Assembly (NCBI GenBank): GCA_003354225.1
Contig: PIVH01000061.1
Span: 1 to 8,760 of the forward strand
Reading direction: 5' to 3'
Source: Globobulimina sp.
Lineage: Eukaryota; Foraminifera; Rotaliida
DNA length: 8,760 bases
Shown one piece after another: positions 1-7,890 of the stretch. A program made the position numbers and the translations under genes. The stretch's first letter is position 1, and each line of letters begins with the position of its first letter. The notes under the pieces are model-generated. The model did not search any database. It had not been told where the DNA came from and saw only the letters and a list, made by a program, of their open reading frames with translations.

Positions 1-374
1 CCGATGGCAGCTGAAAATATTGACGCAGAAAACATGCCATGTATTATTGCGCCATCAAAGCCTTGCGCTTTGGCCATTGTGTCGTCATTGACATCATGCA
101 ATGGATTCCTGTTCATAGTCAATTTACCAAATGTTGTCACATCCGCAGTACTGAATGTTTTACGATATGTTGTATAATCACCAACCAATAATTTTACATT
201 TCCATTCGAAGCACGTTGTTCGTATCGTTGTGCAAATGATAATCCTGTTGCTGTTGGATCTATTTCTTGTGCAGTTATTACTGCAGTGGAATTGGAAAAT
301 AATCTGTTATGAAACTTGTGTAGCCCTAATAATCTGTTATGACTGTATAACGTCAGTAGTTTTAAGGCTGCCAT
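1..374 (-). CDS. MaoC-like (hotdog) enoyl/3-hydroxyacyl thioester dehydratase, N-terminal part, probably mitochondrial
   Basis: Open reading frame of 124 complete codons from ATG 374..372 that leaves the window at base 1 with no stop. Residues 1-30 are rich in Leu, Arg, Ser and Asn and lack acidic residues, as in a mitochondrial presequence. Residues 71-124 match the MaoC/R-hydratase core: FSTADVTTFGKL, then NPLH (90-93), then GFDGAIIHGMFSASIFS (105-121). The family hydrates or dehydrates acyl-thioesters; mitochondrial HTD2-type members act in type II fatty acid synthesis, PhaJ-type members on enoyl-CoA. The usual D-x-N-P-x-H catalytic motif reads N-R-N-P-L-H, so Asp is Asn (residue 88) while His93 is kept. 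An in-frame ATG at 425..423 would add 17 residues. I prefer 374 because it has A at -3 and G at +4 and starts a cleaner presequence. The family call is firm; substrate and activity are open. Confidence 0.82.
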   Translation of the reverse strand, partial: MAALKLLTLYSHNRLLGLHKFHNRLFSNSTAVITAQEIDPTATGLSFAQRYEQRASNGNVKLLVGDYTTYRKTFSTADVTTFGKLTMNRNPLHDVNDDTMAKAQGFDGAIIHGMFSASIFSAAI

Positions 375-459
375 GTTTGAGGTTTCTGGCAACAAGAATC
401 TATTTTGTAACAGAAAAATACACATTTCAAAAACTGTTTAGTTGAGAGTCAATGAGAGA
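375..459. promoter_or_regulatory. Short shared spacer between two head-to-head genes (probable bidirectional promoter)
   Basis: 85 bp separate the ATG of the dehydratase gene (minus strand) from the ATG of the SLC37-like transporter (plus strand). Only 34 bp remain if the dehydratase starts at 425. Both 5' leaders and both core promoters must fit here or reach into the opposite gene. No clear TATA box is visible. The promoter role is inferred from gene arrangement alone. Confidence 0.45.
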
Positions 460-1968
460 ATGGGTGCCGATTCTGACAGATTATGGCATAGACAATTAGG
501 CGTAATAATCTTTACATATTTAGCATATTCAGGATTGAATGCATGTCGTAAAGGATTTGCCTACGCAAAAGACGGCATGCAGCATGAATGGAATATGGAT
601 GAATATTGGCAAGGCGCGTTTGATGGCACATTAATGTTTTCCTATGCCATTGGCTTATATGCCTCTGGCCGTATTGCCGACAAATTCAACGTGTCCTATT
701 GTTTGGGTTGGGGACTATTTTGGACCGGATTTTTAAATGTATTTTTCAGTTTAAGTTATCCATATTTTAACATGGAAATAGCAGACAATGGTTTTTATTA
801 TTTACTACTTTGGATTTTCAATGGTTTCGCGCAAGCGATCTGTTGGCCGACTTCCGTCAAATTAATTGGAAATTGGATCTCATTGAACCCCGCCGCAATG
901 ATGAAAACCTACAGCAAATCTGGTTTAATTTTTGGTTTATGGAGCTCGTGTCAGTCATTTGGCAATATTTTGGGAGCTCTGGCAGTGACCTTTACATTAG
1001 CAAATAACTTAGATATACAATTTTCTTTCTTCCTGACTGGATTTTACACCTTGTTTATGGGCATAGCAATATTATTGTTGATCCCCTCCGAGCCGGATAT
1101 TGCGTTAATTCACGCGGCGGCGGCGGATGGTGCACAGGACGCAAATCCAAGCAATCAGTTGACGCAGTTGAGCACATTGAGCAAAGCAGGCGGATATTCT
1201 CAGCAAGAGCCAGAAGAGAAAGATGAATTTGACGAAGACGAAAATGAAAATGAATTCCATCAGTTATCATATATGCAAATTATATTATTGCCGGGTGTGT
1301 TGACATACATGTTATCGTTTTCGTGCCTAAAAGCATTGAATTACACATTATTTTTTTGGTTGCCACTATATTTGGACGATATGGTGAACTCTCACATTGT
1401 GGCGGATAATGTGGCGATGACCTTTGATATTGGCCAAATAATTGGCGGTGTCACTGTCGGTTTATTGTCTGATAAGATCTCGCGCCGTTCGCCAGTTCTA
1501 TTTATTTCTATGTGCATTGCCACCATTCCTGTGTTCTTATTTAGTATGGATTCGAATAAAGTGTTTGTTTTGTTTTGTTTATGTTTTACATCTGGTTTAT
1601 TCATCGGTGGTCCGTACAATTTGATACCTTCTGCGATAGCGCAGGATTTGAGTCAGGTGTCGCAATTAAAAGGTAATAAGTCGGCGATTGCCACCATTGC
1701 GGGGGTTATAAATGGAACGGGATCGTTTGCGGCTGCGTTGTTGCAATATTTAGTGCCTGTGATTTTAGAGGGAAAGCAAACGGATCAATCATGGACTTCA
1801 TTATTCATCGTGTTAGGATTTATTTCGTTGTTTGGTGCTGCGGCGTTAATCAAATTGGTGATAAAAGATATACGATTTATAAAATCATATCCTATTAATT
1901 TGAAACAAAGAATAACTCGAATACGGTCTTTTAGTATCTCAAATTTCCGCTTATTTCGTCAACAATAA
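460..1968 (+). CDS. SLC37-type MFS sugar-phosphate/phosphate exchanger
   Basis: 502 residues with no visible intron; 12 hydrophobic helices in two halves. The start is ATG 460, because TAG at 439-441 closes the frame upstream and the only earlier in-frame candidate is a TTG. Family marks: Arg30-Lys31 near the end of helix 1, matching the phosphate-binding Arg region of the GlpT/SLC37 group; MFS motif A copies GRIADK (70-75) and GLLSDKISRR (334-343); CWPTSVKLIGNW (128-139); KALNYTLFFWLPLY (291-304), where SLC37 proteins also carry Lys; and GNKSAIATIAGVINGTGS (405-422), a strong SLC37 signature. The central loop (about 215-270) is acidic from 250. Length fits SLC37A1-A3 proteins. Members exchange glucose-6-phosphate or glycerol-3-phosphate for phosphate, often in the ER. 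The C-terminus is basic and lacks a KKXX retrieval signal, so location is undecided. Confidence 0.9.
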   Translation: MGADSDRLWHRQLGVIIFTYLAYSGLNACRKGFAYAKDGMQHEWNMDEYWQGAFDGTLMFSYAIGLYASGRIADKFNVSYCLGWGLFWTGFLNVFFSLSYPYFNMEIADNGFYYLLLWIFNGFAQAICWPTSVKLIGNWISLNPAAMMKTYSKSGLIFGLWSSCQSFGNILGALAVTFTLANNLDIQFSFFLTGFYTLFMGIAILLLIPSEPDIALIHAAAADGAQDANPSNQLTQLSTLSKAGGYSQQEPEEKDEFDEDENENEFHQLSYMQIILLPGVLTYMLSFSCLKALNYTLFFWLPLYLDDMVNSHIVADNVAMTFDIGQIIGGVTVGLLSDKISRRSPVLFISMCIATIPVFLFSMDSNKVFVLFCLCFTSGLFIGGPYNLIPSAIAQDLSQVSQLKGNKSAIATIAGVINGTGSFAAALLQYLVPVILEGKQTDQSWTSLFIVLGFISLFGAAALIKLVIKDIRFIKSYPINLKQRITRIRSFSISNFRLFRQQ

Positions 1969-2198
1969 CATATAAATACTAGTGCTTACAATAATTTATA
2001 AATATATATGTATTATACTGTTAGACGCTTGACAATTGACATATGTTCAGTTGATAACTTGATATCCAACACCGTAAATTGTCGGATTTATACTGTCAAA
2101 AATGTTTCATTTTCTACTAAGTTGTCTCAACTTTTTTTTCTTTACTCACATCTTTTTACCATTACCTCCTCCTTCACAAGCCAACTCCGGAAATAACA
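1969..2198 (+). promoter_or_regulatory. Intergenic spacer with pyrimidine-rich leader before the 2199 gene
   Basis: 230 bp between two tandem plus-strand genes. The first 40 bp are AT-rich (TATAAATACT, TTATAAATATATATG) and probably hold the 3' end of the transporter transcript. Bases about 2120-2180 are strikingly C/T-rich on the plus strand, running into AACAATG at the next start codon, which looks like a pyrimidine-rich 5' leader or initiator region. Inference from composition only. Confidence 0.3.
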
Positions 2199-3024
2199 AT
2201 GTCTGATCCAAAGACTATGTACGATAATGGAGTTGATTTAGATTCAATATTGCTACCACCCTTAAAAAAGCATGCCATAAAATATACATTTAAAGGATGG
2301 AAATCTTTGGCATTATTACATTCTTGGGATGATTTAAAAATTTTTAACACTGATTTTGATGCGATGTATAAATATGAAAAATTTAAAATAGACTATAAAT
2401 ATATCATTAAAAATGAGAAAAAATTACTTCAGAAAATCGATGATTATAAAATCGCAAAAGCTAAATCCATTAAAAAAAAATCATCGAAAATATCGCTTAA
2501 AAAATCAAAAACTGCAAAAAAAACATCAAAATCAATCAAAACACCAAAGATAAATAAAAAACCGGTAAATAATAAAATGAATTCTCATAATCATTTGGAT
2601 TACAATCAACAATTTATGCCTAATATGAACAACATAAATAATGCAAATGCAAATGCTGTATATTATAATCATAACAATTATTATGCCCCGGTGCCATATC
2701 ATAATCATAGTTATCCGTATAATTACAATCCGTATCTTAACCAAACCATAGCACCGCAAATGCCATTAATTTATTATAATAAACACAACGAATACGCTTA
2801 TTATAATAATCATAATCATATCGAATACGAATACGGTGAAATTACAGAAATGATTGAGGTCGAAGGTAGTCCGCCAAGTGATGGTAATATCGCGAGTTTA
2901 TCGGACAGCAATAATTCATGTACGTATACGTTGTACCTTAAATTTCTATATTTCTATTATATTTAAACCACTCTCTTTTTCATGATCAGGTTCAACGATA
3001 ATATCAAATGATAAATTATTTTAA
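2199..3024 (+). CDS. Two-exon protein of unknown function: Lys-rich middle, Asn/His/Tyr-rich low-complexity region
   Basis: I read this as join(2199..2919, 2990..3024), 251 residues. I do not recognise the family. Residues about 15-70 look globular (LPPLKKHAIKYTFKGWKSLA, then HSWDDLKIF); the pattern is vaguely SAM-like, but that is not a call. Residues 71-122 are strongly basic (KKKSSKISLKKSKTAKK) and could bind nucleic acid or act as a nuclear signal. Residues 123-210 are a low-complexity region rich in Asn, His and Tyr (YYNHNNYYAPVPYHNHSYPY), prion-like in composition. The tail is acidic and Ser-rich. The start has a good context (AACAATGT). Without splicing the frame runs to TAA 2964-2966 and adds a hydrophobic tail after Cys241. 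Splicing the 70-nt intron gives the polar end CSTIISNDKLF. A real gene is likely; function unknown. Confidence 0.7.
2920..2989 (+). other. Predicted 70-nt spliceosomal intron (phase 1)
   Basis: Donor GTACGT at 2920, then AT-rich sequence, a CTCTCTTTTT tract at 2971-2980 and acceptor GATCAG ending at 2989. Joining 2919 to 2990 completes the Cys241 codon (T|GT) and keeps the frame open to TAA 3022-3024. Size and style match the two other introns predicted in this window. Confidence 0.65.
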
Positions 3025-3034
3025 ATTAAACTCA

Positions 3035-3048
3035 CTGATTTAAATCAG
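3035..3048. repeat. Perfect 14-bp palindrome CTGATTTAAATCAG
   Basis: Two 7-bp arms without a loop, starting 11 bp after the stop codon of the 2199 gene. It could be a protein-binding site or chance in AT-rich DNA. It has no loop, so it is a poor RNA hairpin. Confidence 0.35.
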
Positions 3049-3110
3049 AAATAATATATTTTTTGTGATCGTTAATAATAGCGATTAGCATGTATTATTT
3101 TGATATATTT

Positions 3111-3135
3111 AATAAAAAAAAAAGAAAAAAAAAAA
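3111..3135 (+). promoter_or_regulatory. Candidate polyadenylation signal with A-rich tract for the 2199 gene
   Basis: AATAAA at 3111-3116 lies 87 bp past the TAA at 3022-3024 and runs directly into about 20 adenines broken by one G. Position fits a 3' UTR end, but AATAAA is cheap in DNA this AT-rich and no cleavage site can be seen. Confidence 0.3.
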
Positions 3136-3330
3136 TATCTTCCATCTTTTGTATCCTTTTATACTTTTTTTGATATCGATGCGATTATAAATATATTTAA
3201 ACGAAGAAATATAAAAAAAATAAAAAAACGCTTATGTTCATTGAAGAAAATGAAAAAAAGATAACAATTCTTCGTAAAAGTCGTTGTAAATTACCTAATG
3301 TATGCATTGTTATTTTGTGATGAACTCAAA

Positions 3331-3492
3331 AGAATTTTTGTTTTTTTGCTTTTTAATTTGTGTATTTTTGTTTTTGTTTTGGGCTTTTTTTTTGGGCTTT
3401 TTTGCTTATGCTGTTTTTTTGTGTCTGCGTATGTTGTCAGTGTTTGTTACGACGAGTTTTATTTTTTGTTATTTTTTTTTATTTATTTTTGA
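3331..3492. repeat. T/G-rich, strongly strand-asymmetric low-complexity tract
   Basis: About 160 bp made mostly of T and G on the plus strand, with few A or C, and many T runs. It includes a tandem pair of GGGC plus T-run units at 3381-3406. The Phe/Cys/Leu-rich frames seen here are what any T/G-rich DNA gives and are not evidence of protein. Confidence 0.45.
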
Positions 3493-3896
3493 TTGCAATA
3501 AATAATTTTAAAAATACGTTGTGCGTTACGCACATTCTCCAAGTGTTGAATCGTTTGTTTAATTTTAATTTTCTGAGTCCATCCCGTGCCGATTGGTCAT
3601 TATCGGAAAAAATTAAGATGTGCTTACGTCTCGTTTTGAAGGTTAGAAAAAAATTTAATATGTGGCTCGGAATATATTCTAATTATTGTTTCAATCCGCG
3701 ACAAATAAAAGGAAATTTATTCAAACGAAATCAAATAGTCAATAGATTCGTATTTGTTGTCTCCAAAAAAACACAAAATAAGGAGTTTGGGGAATAAAAA
3801 CAAACGTATTCCAAACAACAAAACAAATCTACATAAACAATAAAAACAATATCTGAAAAATGTGAAAAGATGCAAAATATATATAATATATATGAG

Positions 3897-4943
3897 TCAA
3901 TCGAGTATATCAACAATTTCACAGTTCTTGGGTTCATGTGAAGGATATAACAAATCAAATACTTCATCTTCTGGTGATTTAATAGAATGAGTTGCGAGCT
4001 CAACCACATGATTTGATTCATGATCAATATTTTCATTAATTTTTGATTTATTTATATTGAGTATGTTCCTACAAAAACACATTCGTATTTTATATGAAAA
4101 CACAATGCAAATACAGTTAATAATTAGATCAATGTTTAAAAAATACTCTGTCGATATGCCAAAAATAAATCCAATGCATATTGTTAACGACGTGGTGGAA
4201 GCAATAATTCCCAGAAATATGTTTTTTTTAATGAATGAATTAATTATTTCATTTTGCGATGTTAATTGGCGTAATTTGTGAATGAAAATGGCAAAAAAAC
4301 TAAAATGCATAAAACTATCAATCAGAGTACTTATAAAATAGTAAATAATCGTTGCATTAATATTTGTACTCCGAAATATTTCATTTACACACATTTTAAT
4401 CATCGTATCATAGACAGCAACGTCGGTCGTCTGCAGTATTTGAGAGCCAATAATTTTATAGAACACATTTAGATGAATTACTGTCAAATAAAAGCAGTAT
4501 GTCATAGTATTTAGCCGCATAGACATGGGGTTGTTGAATGTAACCCGAATCCTACAAAGCATGAACAGAAAATAAAAATACATTCCCAATGCATATAAAA
4601 TAATATAGAGTCGCCATGTCAGATAGCATGAAGTATTGGTCATTTGTATGTTAAACCTTTCTGGATATGTTAGCAACAGCGCCATAGCAATAAATTCAAG
4701 CAAAATTGCAGAAACACTTAAATATGTAAACAATAATAATACTAATCCTTTGAGCAATCCTTTGGTTTCTTCGCCGCCATTATTCTCAGTTTGCAATTTA
4801 TCGACACGCCGGCTTTGTCGATATCTTTTATGCAATCTATTCCATATTGGCTTCAATAAAATTAATAAAAATACGTTCAGCAGTATCCCTACAGACGCTG
4901 AATAAAAACGGATATGCCTACCAATTTGTGGCGAAAACGACAT
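3897..4943 (-). CDS. Seven-transmembrane, GPCR-like membrane protein
   Basis: 348 residues, one exon, stop TGA at 3899..3897. Seven hydrophobic segments lie at about 13-34, 64-92, 107-129, 146-168, 197-221, 240-262 and 266-288. GPCR-like marks: Cys106 at the outer end of helix 3 and Cys185 in the loop between helices 4 and 5, a plausible disulfide pair; Arg131/Arg133 just after helix 3, where DRY sits; and DLIINCICIVFSY (272-284) in helix 7, reminiscent of N/DPxxY. The first intracellular loop is long and basic/polar (35-62). The C-tail of about 60 residues is polar and acidic at the end. I cannot assign a GPCR class or ligand. The upstream frame is closed by TGA one codon before the ATG, so this start is the only one giving all seven helices. 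It lies inside the 3' end of the ART-like gene and has a weak context (T at -3). Confidence 0.72.
   Translation of the reverse strand: MSFSPQIGRHIRFYSASVGILLNVFLLILLKPIWNRLHKRYRQSRRVDKLQTENNGGEETKGLLKGLVLLLFTYLSVSAILLEFIAMALLLTYPERFNIQMTNTSCYLTWRLYIILYALGMYFYFLFMLCRIRVTFNNPMSMRLNTMTYCFYLTVIHLNVFYKIIGSQILQTTDVAVYDTMIKMCVNEIFRSTNINATIIYYFISTLIDSFMHFSFFAIFIHKLRQLTSQNEIINSFIKKNIFLGIIASTTSLTICIGFIFGISTEYFLNIDLIINCICIVFSYKIRMCFCRNILNINKSKINENIDHESNHVVELATHSIKSPEDEVFDLLYPSHEPKNCEIVDILD
4918..4943 (-). other. 26-nt same-strand overlap of two coding regions in different frames
   Basis: The 7TM start codon (4943..4941) lies upstream of the TAG that ends the ART-like protein (4920..4918). The two proteins use different frames over this stretch. 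This is normal in bacteria but odd for a nuclear gene pair, since the 7TM promoter and 5' leader would have to lie inside ART-like coding sequence. Confidence 0.7.
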
Positions 4944-7584
4944 TAATCATTTTTTGGCAGTATGTTTTTCTCAAATTTATTCTATATCCATAACCATCCA
5001 ACTCTTTATCTTTTAGTTCCCATCCTTTCATTTTTAACTGTTCCTTTAATTTCCAATCTAAATCTTTCAATTTGACAAACATTTTCTCAGTTCTTTTATT
5101 TTTACTTTGCTTTCTTTTATTTATTTGATTCTCCGAAGAAGACGAATAATAATCAAAATAAACAAATTTCAATAGCATAAATTCTTTATTTCTTGTTTCA
5201 TTCAACCAGACCAAAAAGCGTTGAATATTATAATTATTAAATCTATACTTATTGAACAATGACAAGCCTTTCATATTTGGATAAATCCTGTCGATTTTAA
5301 AGAAATCAACGTTCCAAATATCGCCACCTGACATTATATCCTTTTCCTTATCATTCCGCAACATTAAACTCCTTAAACCCGGACTTATATCATCCAGAAT
5401 TACATGAAAATGATGGCTCGGTTTCAACATTATCTCGCTCATTTTTAGCAGAAACATTTCCTTACATTTTATCCCGTATTTCCTGTTTTCTTTTGTCGAT
5501 TTCAAAGCATTCTCGACTTTATTCAAATCATTCTCCATTTCATCCTCTCTGTACTCAATAGCTAATGTCAACAATTCGACATACACTTTCTCCAAAAACC
5601 TGTCCATTGAATAGATGCCTTCTAAAAACAACCGCATTGCAAAAAAATATAAACGGATTAAGTGAGCATTTTGTTTCTCAAAAACAGCAATATCGCTGTC
5701 CGGCATTATAATCGGTGTCTTGCTGAATATTTTCCTCACTCTCACATACATAAAACCAACTAAACGCTCAGACTCTTCTGGATAGTCACTGAGCTGCGAG
5801 GCGTCGAAGGCGTAACAAAGTGGCAACTGCGGATACTGCGAATTCATCTCAATGATCATTCCTTTGTCCGTTGCAAAGGTCGACGCCACGTGGTACGATG
5901 CGGTGGCACTAACAATTGAGAAACAAAAACAACATAACTTCCTATTTGCAAATTAATAGCAAATATGTATAATAGTAATATACCTCAATGGCCCCCATAA
6001 ACGTGACAAAATATTATGTCTTTGGATGATCATCAAAGGGTTGACGCCATGATAAAACCGCTTATAACCGATGGAAACAGAGAATTTCTTAATGGTCACA
6101 GTCAGACACTGCCTCCAATTCGAATACGATGACAACCTTCGTCTCATCGCTAATAATGTATCATCATCGTATTGGTAAACATAGTTCGTGATAATTCTGA
6201 AACATTTCTTTAATGCATGCTGCAGTTTATCAAAATCTGTATACAGTTTGATTGCGATGATCTCTTTCAGCGAAATAGTTTCGTTTTTCTCCCATTTCGC
6301 ATGCCTTATCTGCTCCAAATCTGAGGCATAGCCATGTTTCTCTTCGTTATGAGTCCGAATCGATTGCCCAATCCATGATCGCTTGATTTTTTTCGATTTC
6401 CGCAGCGTGTCATTCCAATCGTAGATAGTGATGATCTTAAATGGACAATGCAACACTTCATCCTTTATGTTGTCATACCTCGCTGTCACATTATACAAAT
6501 TCTTGACACCCTCCACAGATTTGATCCTCTGCCACACAAATTGTCCCATTTTCTTCTCCAATTTGATATACAACTCATTGCAAGTTTTGCTGTCACGAAC
6601 AATGCATTGCATTGTCAGTCTATCCTTGCCGCGAAATGTATTAATATCATCCTCGGCAATTTTATCATTCTCAATGTTTGCTACATTGTACGTGGCGATA
6701 TGTTTGCTTCTGATTCGAGTCATGATGGCGTATGATTTTAGCCTTAATTCCCATTCATTTTGTAATTGCAGTACCTCTCCGTCGCTGTGCACATTGAATG
6801 CATCTTTATATTCATCAGCAGATAGCACATCATCTGAACATATTGGATTCGCATATTTGAGTACACCGTGCAAAAAGTAAACATGTATTCTATCCAACTC
6901 GAGCTCCAATTCTTTCTCTGTTGAACATTCATCAGTGTTGCTCTTGTAATACAGCAGCAAATTTTCAACAGTCTTAGACTTATCTCGATGGTGTCTCTGA
7001 AAAGCAGGACATTGGTCGTTGCCGCAAACACGGTCAATACCGCACTTTCTAAGTATCATATTTTCAACATACGGAAATACGTTGTTTTGGGCGCTGTTGT
7101 TGTCTGTATGGAATCTTTGAATGTGCTGGAAATCAGCCAATATTGCCTCGTATTCGTATATTTTATAGGTGACAAAATGTGAAACAGGTTGTTTCATCCA
7201 ATACAGTGAGCAAATATAACTCTGATAACTGCACAGAATGATGATTAGTCTGCCAACACAGGGACAGAATTTGTAATCGTTGCAATCAAAGTTAACACAT
7301 TCTTCTTTAAGCCGTTGCTTGTGTTGTTGCAGCGCTATTGCGTCATTGTGGAGTATAGGAAATATTTTATCGAATTCTGCATCTTTTGTTTGGATTATAT
7401 CTGTCATTTGTTGCTGTTTAGTTGTTGCTATTGGTGCTGGTCGAAGGGAGTAATCAGTGTCGCTTTGTCTGTGGTTCTGTAGTGAAGATATGGCATAATA
7501 TATGTTTGTGCAAAATAATACACTATCAATCCTAAACGTTGTTATCCTGATGTTGCTGACCATGGTGTTCTTTGAATTCATCAT
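4918..7584 (-). CDS. Large protein with an ADP-ribosyltransferase-like domain and Cys/His-rich N-terminal region
   Basis: Read as complement(join(4918..5908, 5984..7584)), 863 residues, stop TAG 4920..4918. The two exons look like separate genes until the 75-nt intron is removed, which creates GPLSATAS at 531-538. ART-like marks in order: FYHGV (510-514), with His512 where PARP-type enzymes have His and arginine-type ART enzymes have Arg; S-A-T-A-S (534-538), resembling the STS strand; DKGMIIEM (548-555); and YPEESERLV (576-584), containing an E-x-E pair (Glu579/Glu581) as in arginine-type ARTs. N-terminal part: Cys96, 101, 107, 109, 118 and 125; Cys181/187/192 followed by HHRDKSK (198-204); and LDRIHVYFLHG (230-240). 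Residues 786-810 are basic. ATGs at 7584 and 7581 are tandem; Met8 (7563) has a stronger context, ACCATGG. Activity and target are unknown. Fold call moderate, exon join strong. Confidence 0.7.
5909..5983 (-). other. Predicted 75-nt intron in the ART-like gene (phase 2)
   Basis: On the minus strand the donor is GAG|GTATAT at 5983, followed by a T-rich stretch and the acceptor CAATTGTTAG ending at 5909. Joining 5984 to 5908 completes a Ser codon (AG|T), keeps the frame open for 329 further codons, and brings FYHGV, SATAS and E-x-E into one ART-like domain. Unspliced, the upstream frame ends after ten more residues at 5953. The downstream frame has no ATG at its start; it opens through CAC-GTG. 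Confidence 0.85.
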
Positions 7585-7850
7585 TAGCGTTTATAATTAG
7601 GTGGTGGCCAATTTGCAGATGTTGATTGTTTTGTTGTTTATTGGACATTTAAAATGAATGAAAAAATGTATTATAAATGGTGTTGTTGTTGGCAAATATT
7701 CAATATAGTCACAAGATACTTACTCTTGAAAGGTTTTCACAGAGCTAGGTTTTGCAGTAAATTTCAAACAACACATTCAACACATTATGGTTTGTCACTT
7801 TGTCTATTTCTTTTGTAAAATCACACCAATGCCATGGTACATATATACAG

Positions 7851-7868
7851 TGATATTGATATTGATAT
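7851..7868. repeat. Three tandem TGATAT hexamers
   Basis: Three exact copies in a row. Small microsatellite with no assigned role. Confidence 0.6.
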
Positions 7869-7890
7869 GAATAAAAGTGTGGAATGAGTG

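Larger units (their letters stand above)
3025..3896. other. Convergent intergenic region, AT-rich, no supported gene
   Basis: 872 bp between the 3' ends of the 2199 gene (plus) and the 7TM gene (minus). It holds a perfect palindrome just after the plus-strand stop, an AATAAA followed by a long A tract (3111-3135), a T/G-rich tract (about 3331-3492), and a somewhat less AT-rich patch at about 3570-3720. A plus-strand frame from ATG 3618 to TAA 3795-3797 encodes about 59 basic residues, but nothing supports it as a gene. No tRNA or other structured RNA was recognised by eye. Confidence 0.5.

Noticed and set aside
155-445. Plus-strand frame at the left end of the window
   Set aside because: Antisense of the MaoC-like coding sequence, which has clear family motifs on the minus strand.
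442-459. Upstream TTG start for the SLC37-like transporter
   Set aside because: TTG is not expected to start a eukaryotic gene, and ATG 460 follows six codons later with a sound N-terminus.
2532-2759. Minus-strand Ile/Met/Arg-rich frame
   Set aside because: Mirror of the Asn/His/Tyr-rich repeats of the plus-strand gene; composition artefact.
3111-3135. A-tract as a retroposon poly(A) tail
   Set aside because: The adjacent gene has a predicted intron, and no target-site duplication was seen.
3298-3505. Phe/Cys/Leu-rich plus-strand frames that look like membrane peptides
   Set aside because: They come from T/G-rich low-complexity DNA, occur in all frames at once and have no family likeness.
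3618-3797. Small basic plus-strand frame of about 59 residues
   Set aside because: It lies in a less AT-rich patch and is not absurd as protein, but no domain, start context or promoter supports it.
5953-5983. Ending the N-terminal ART-like protein at the stop at 5953
   Set aside because: The last ten residues are intron sequence; the GTATAT donor and TTAG acceptor join two halves of one ART-like domain in frame.
6428-7182. Plus-strand frames across the ART-like gene
   Set aside because: Antisense shadows of a long minus-strand exon with no domain likeness.
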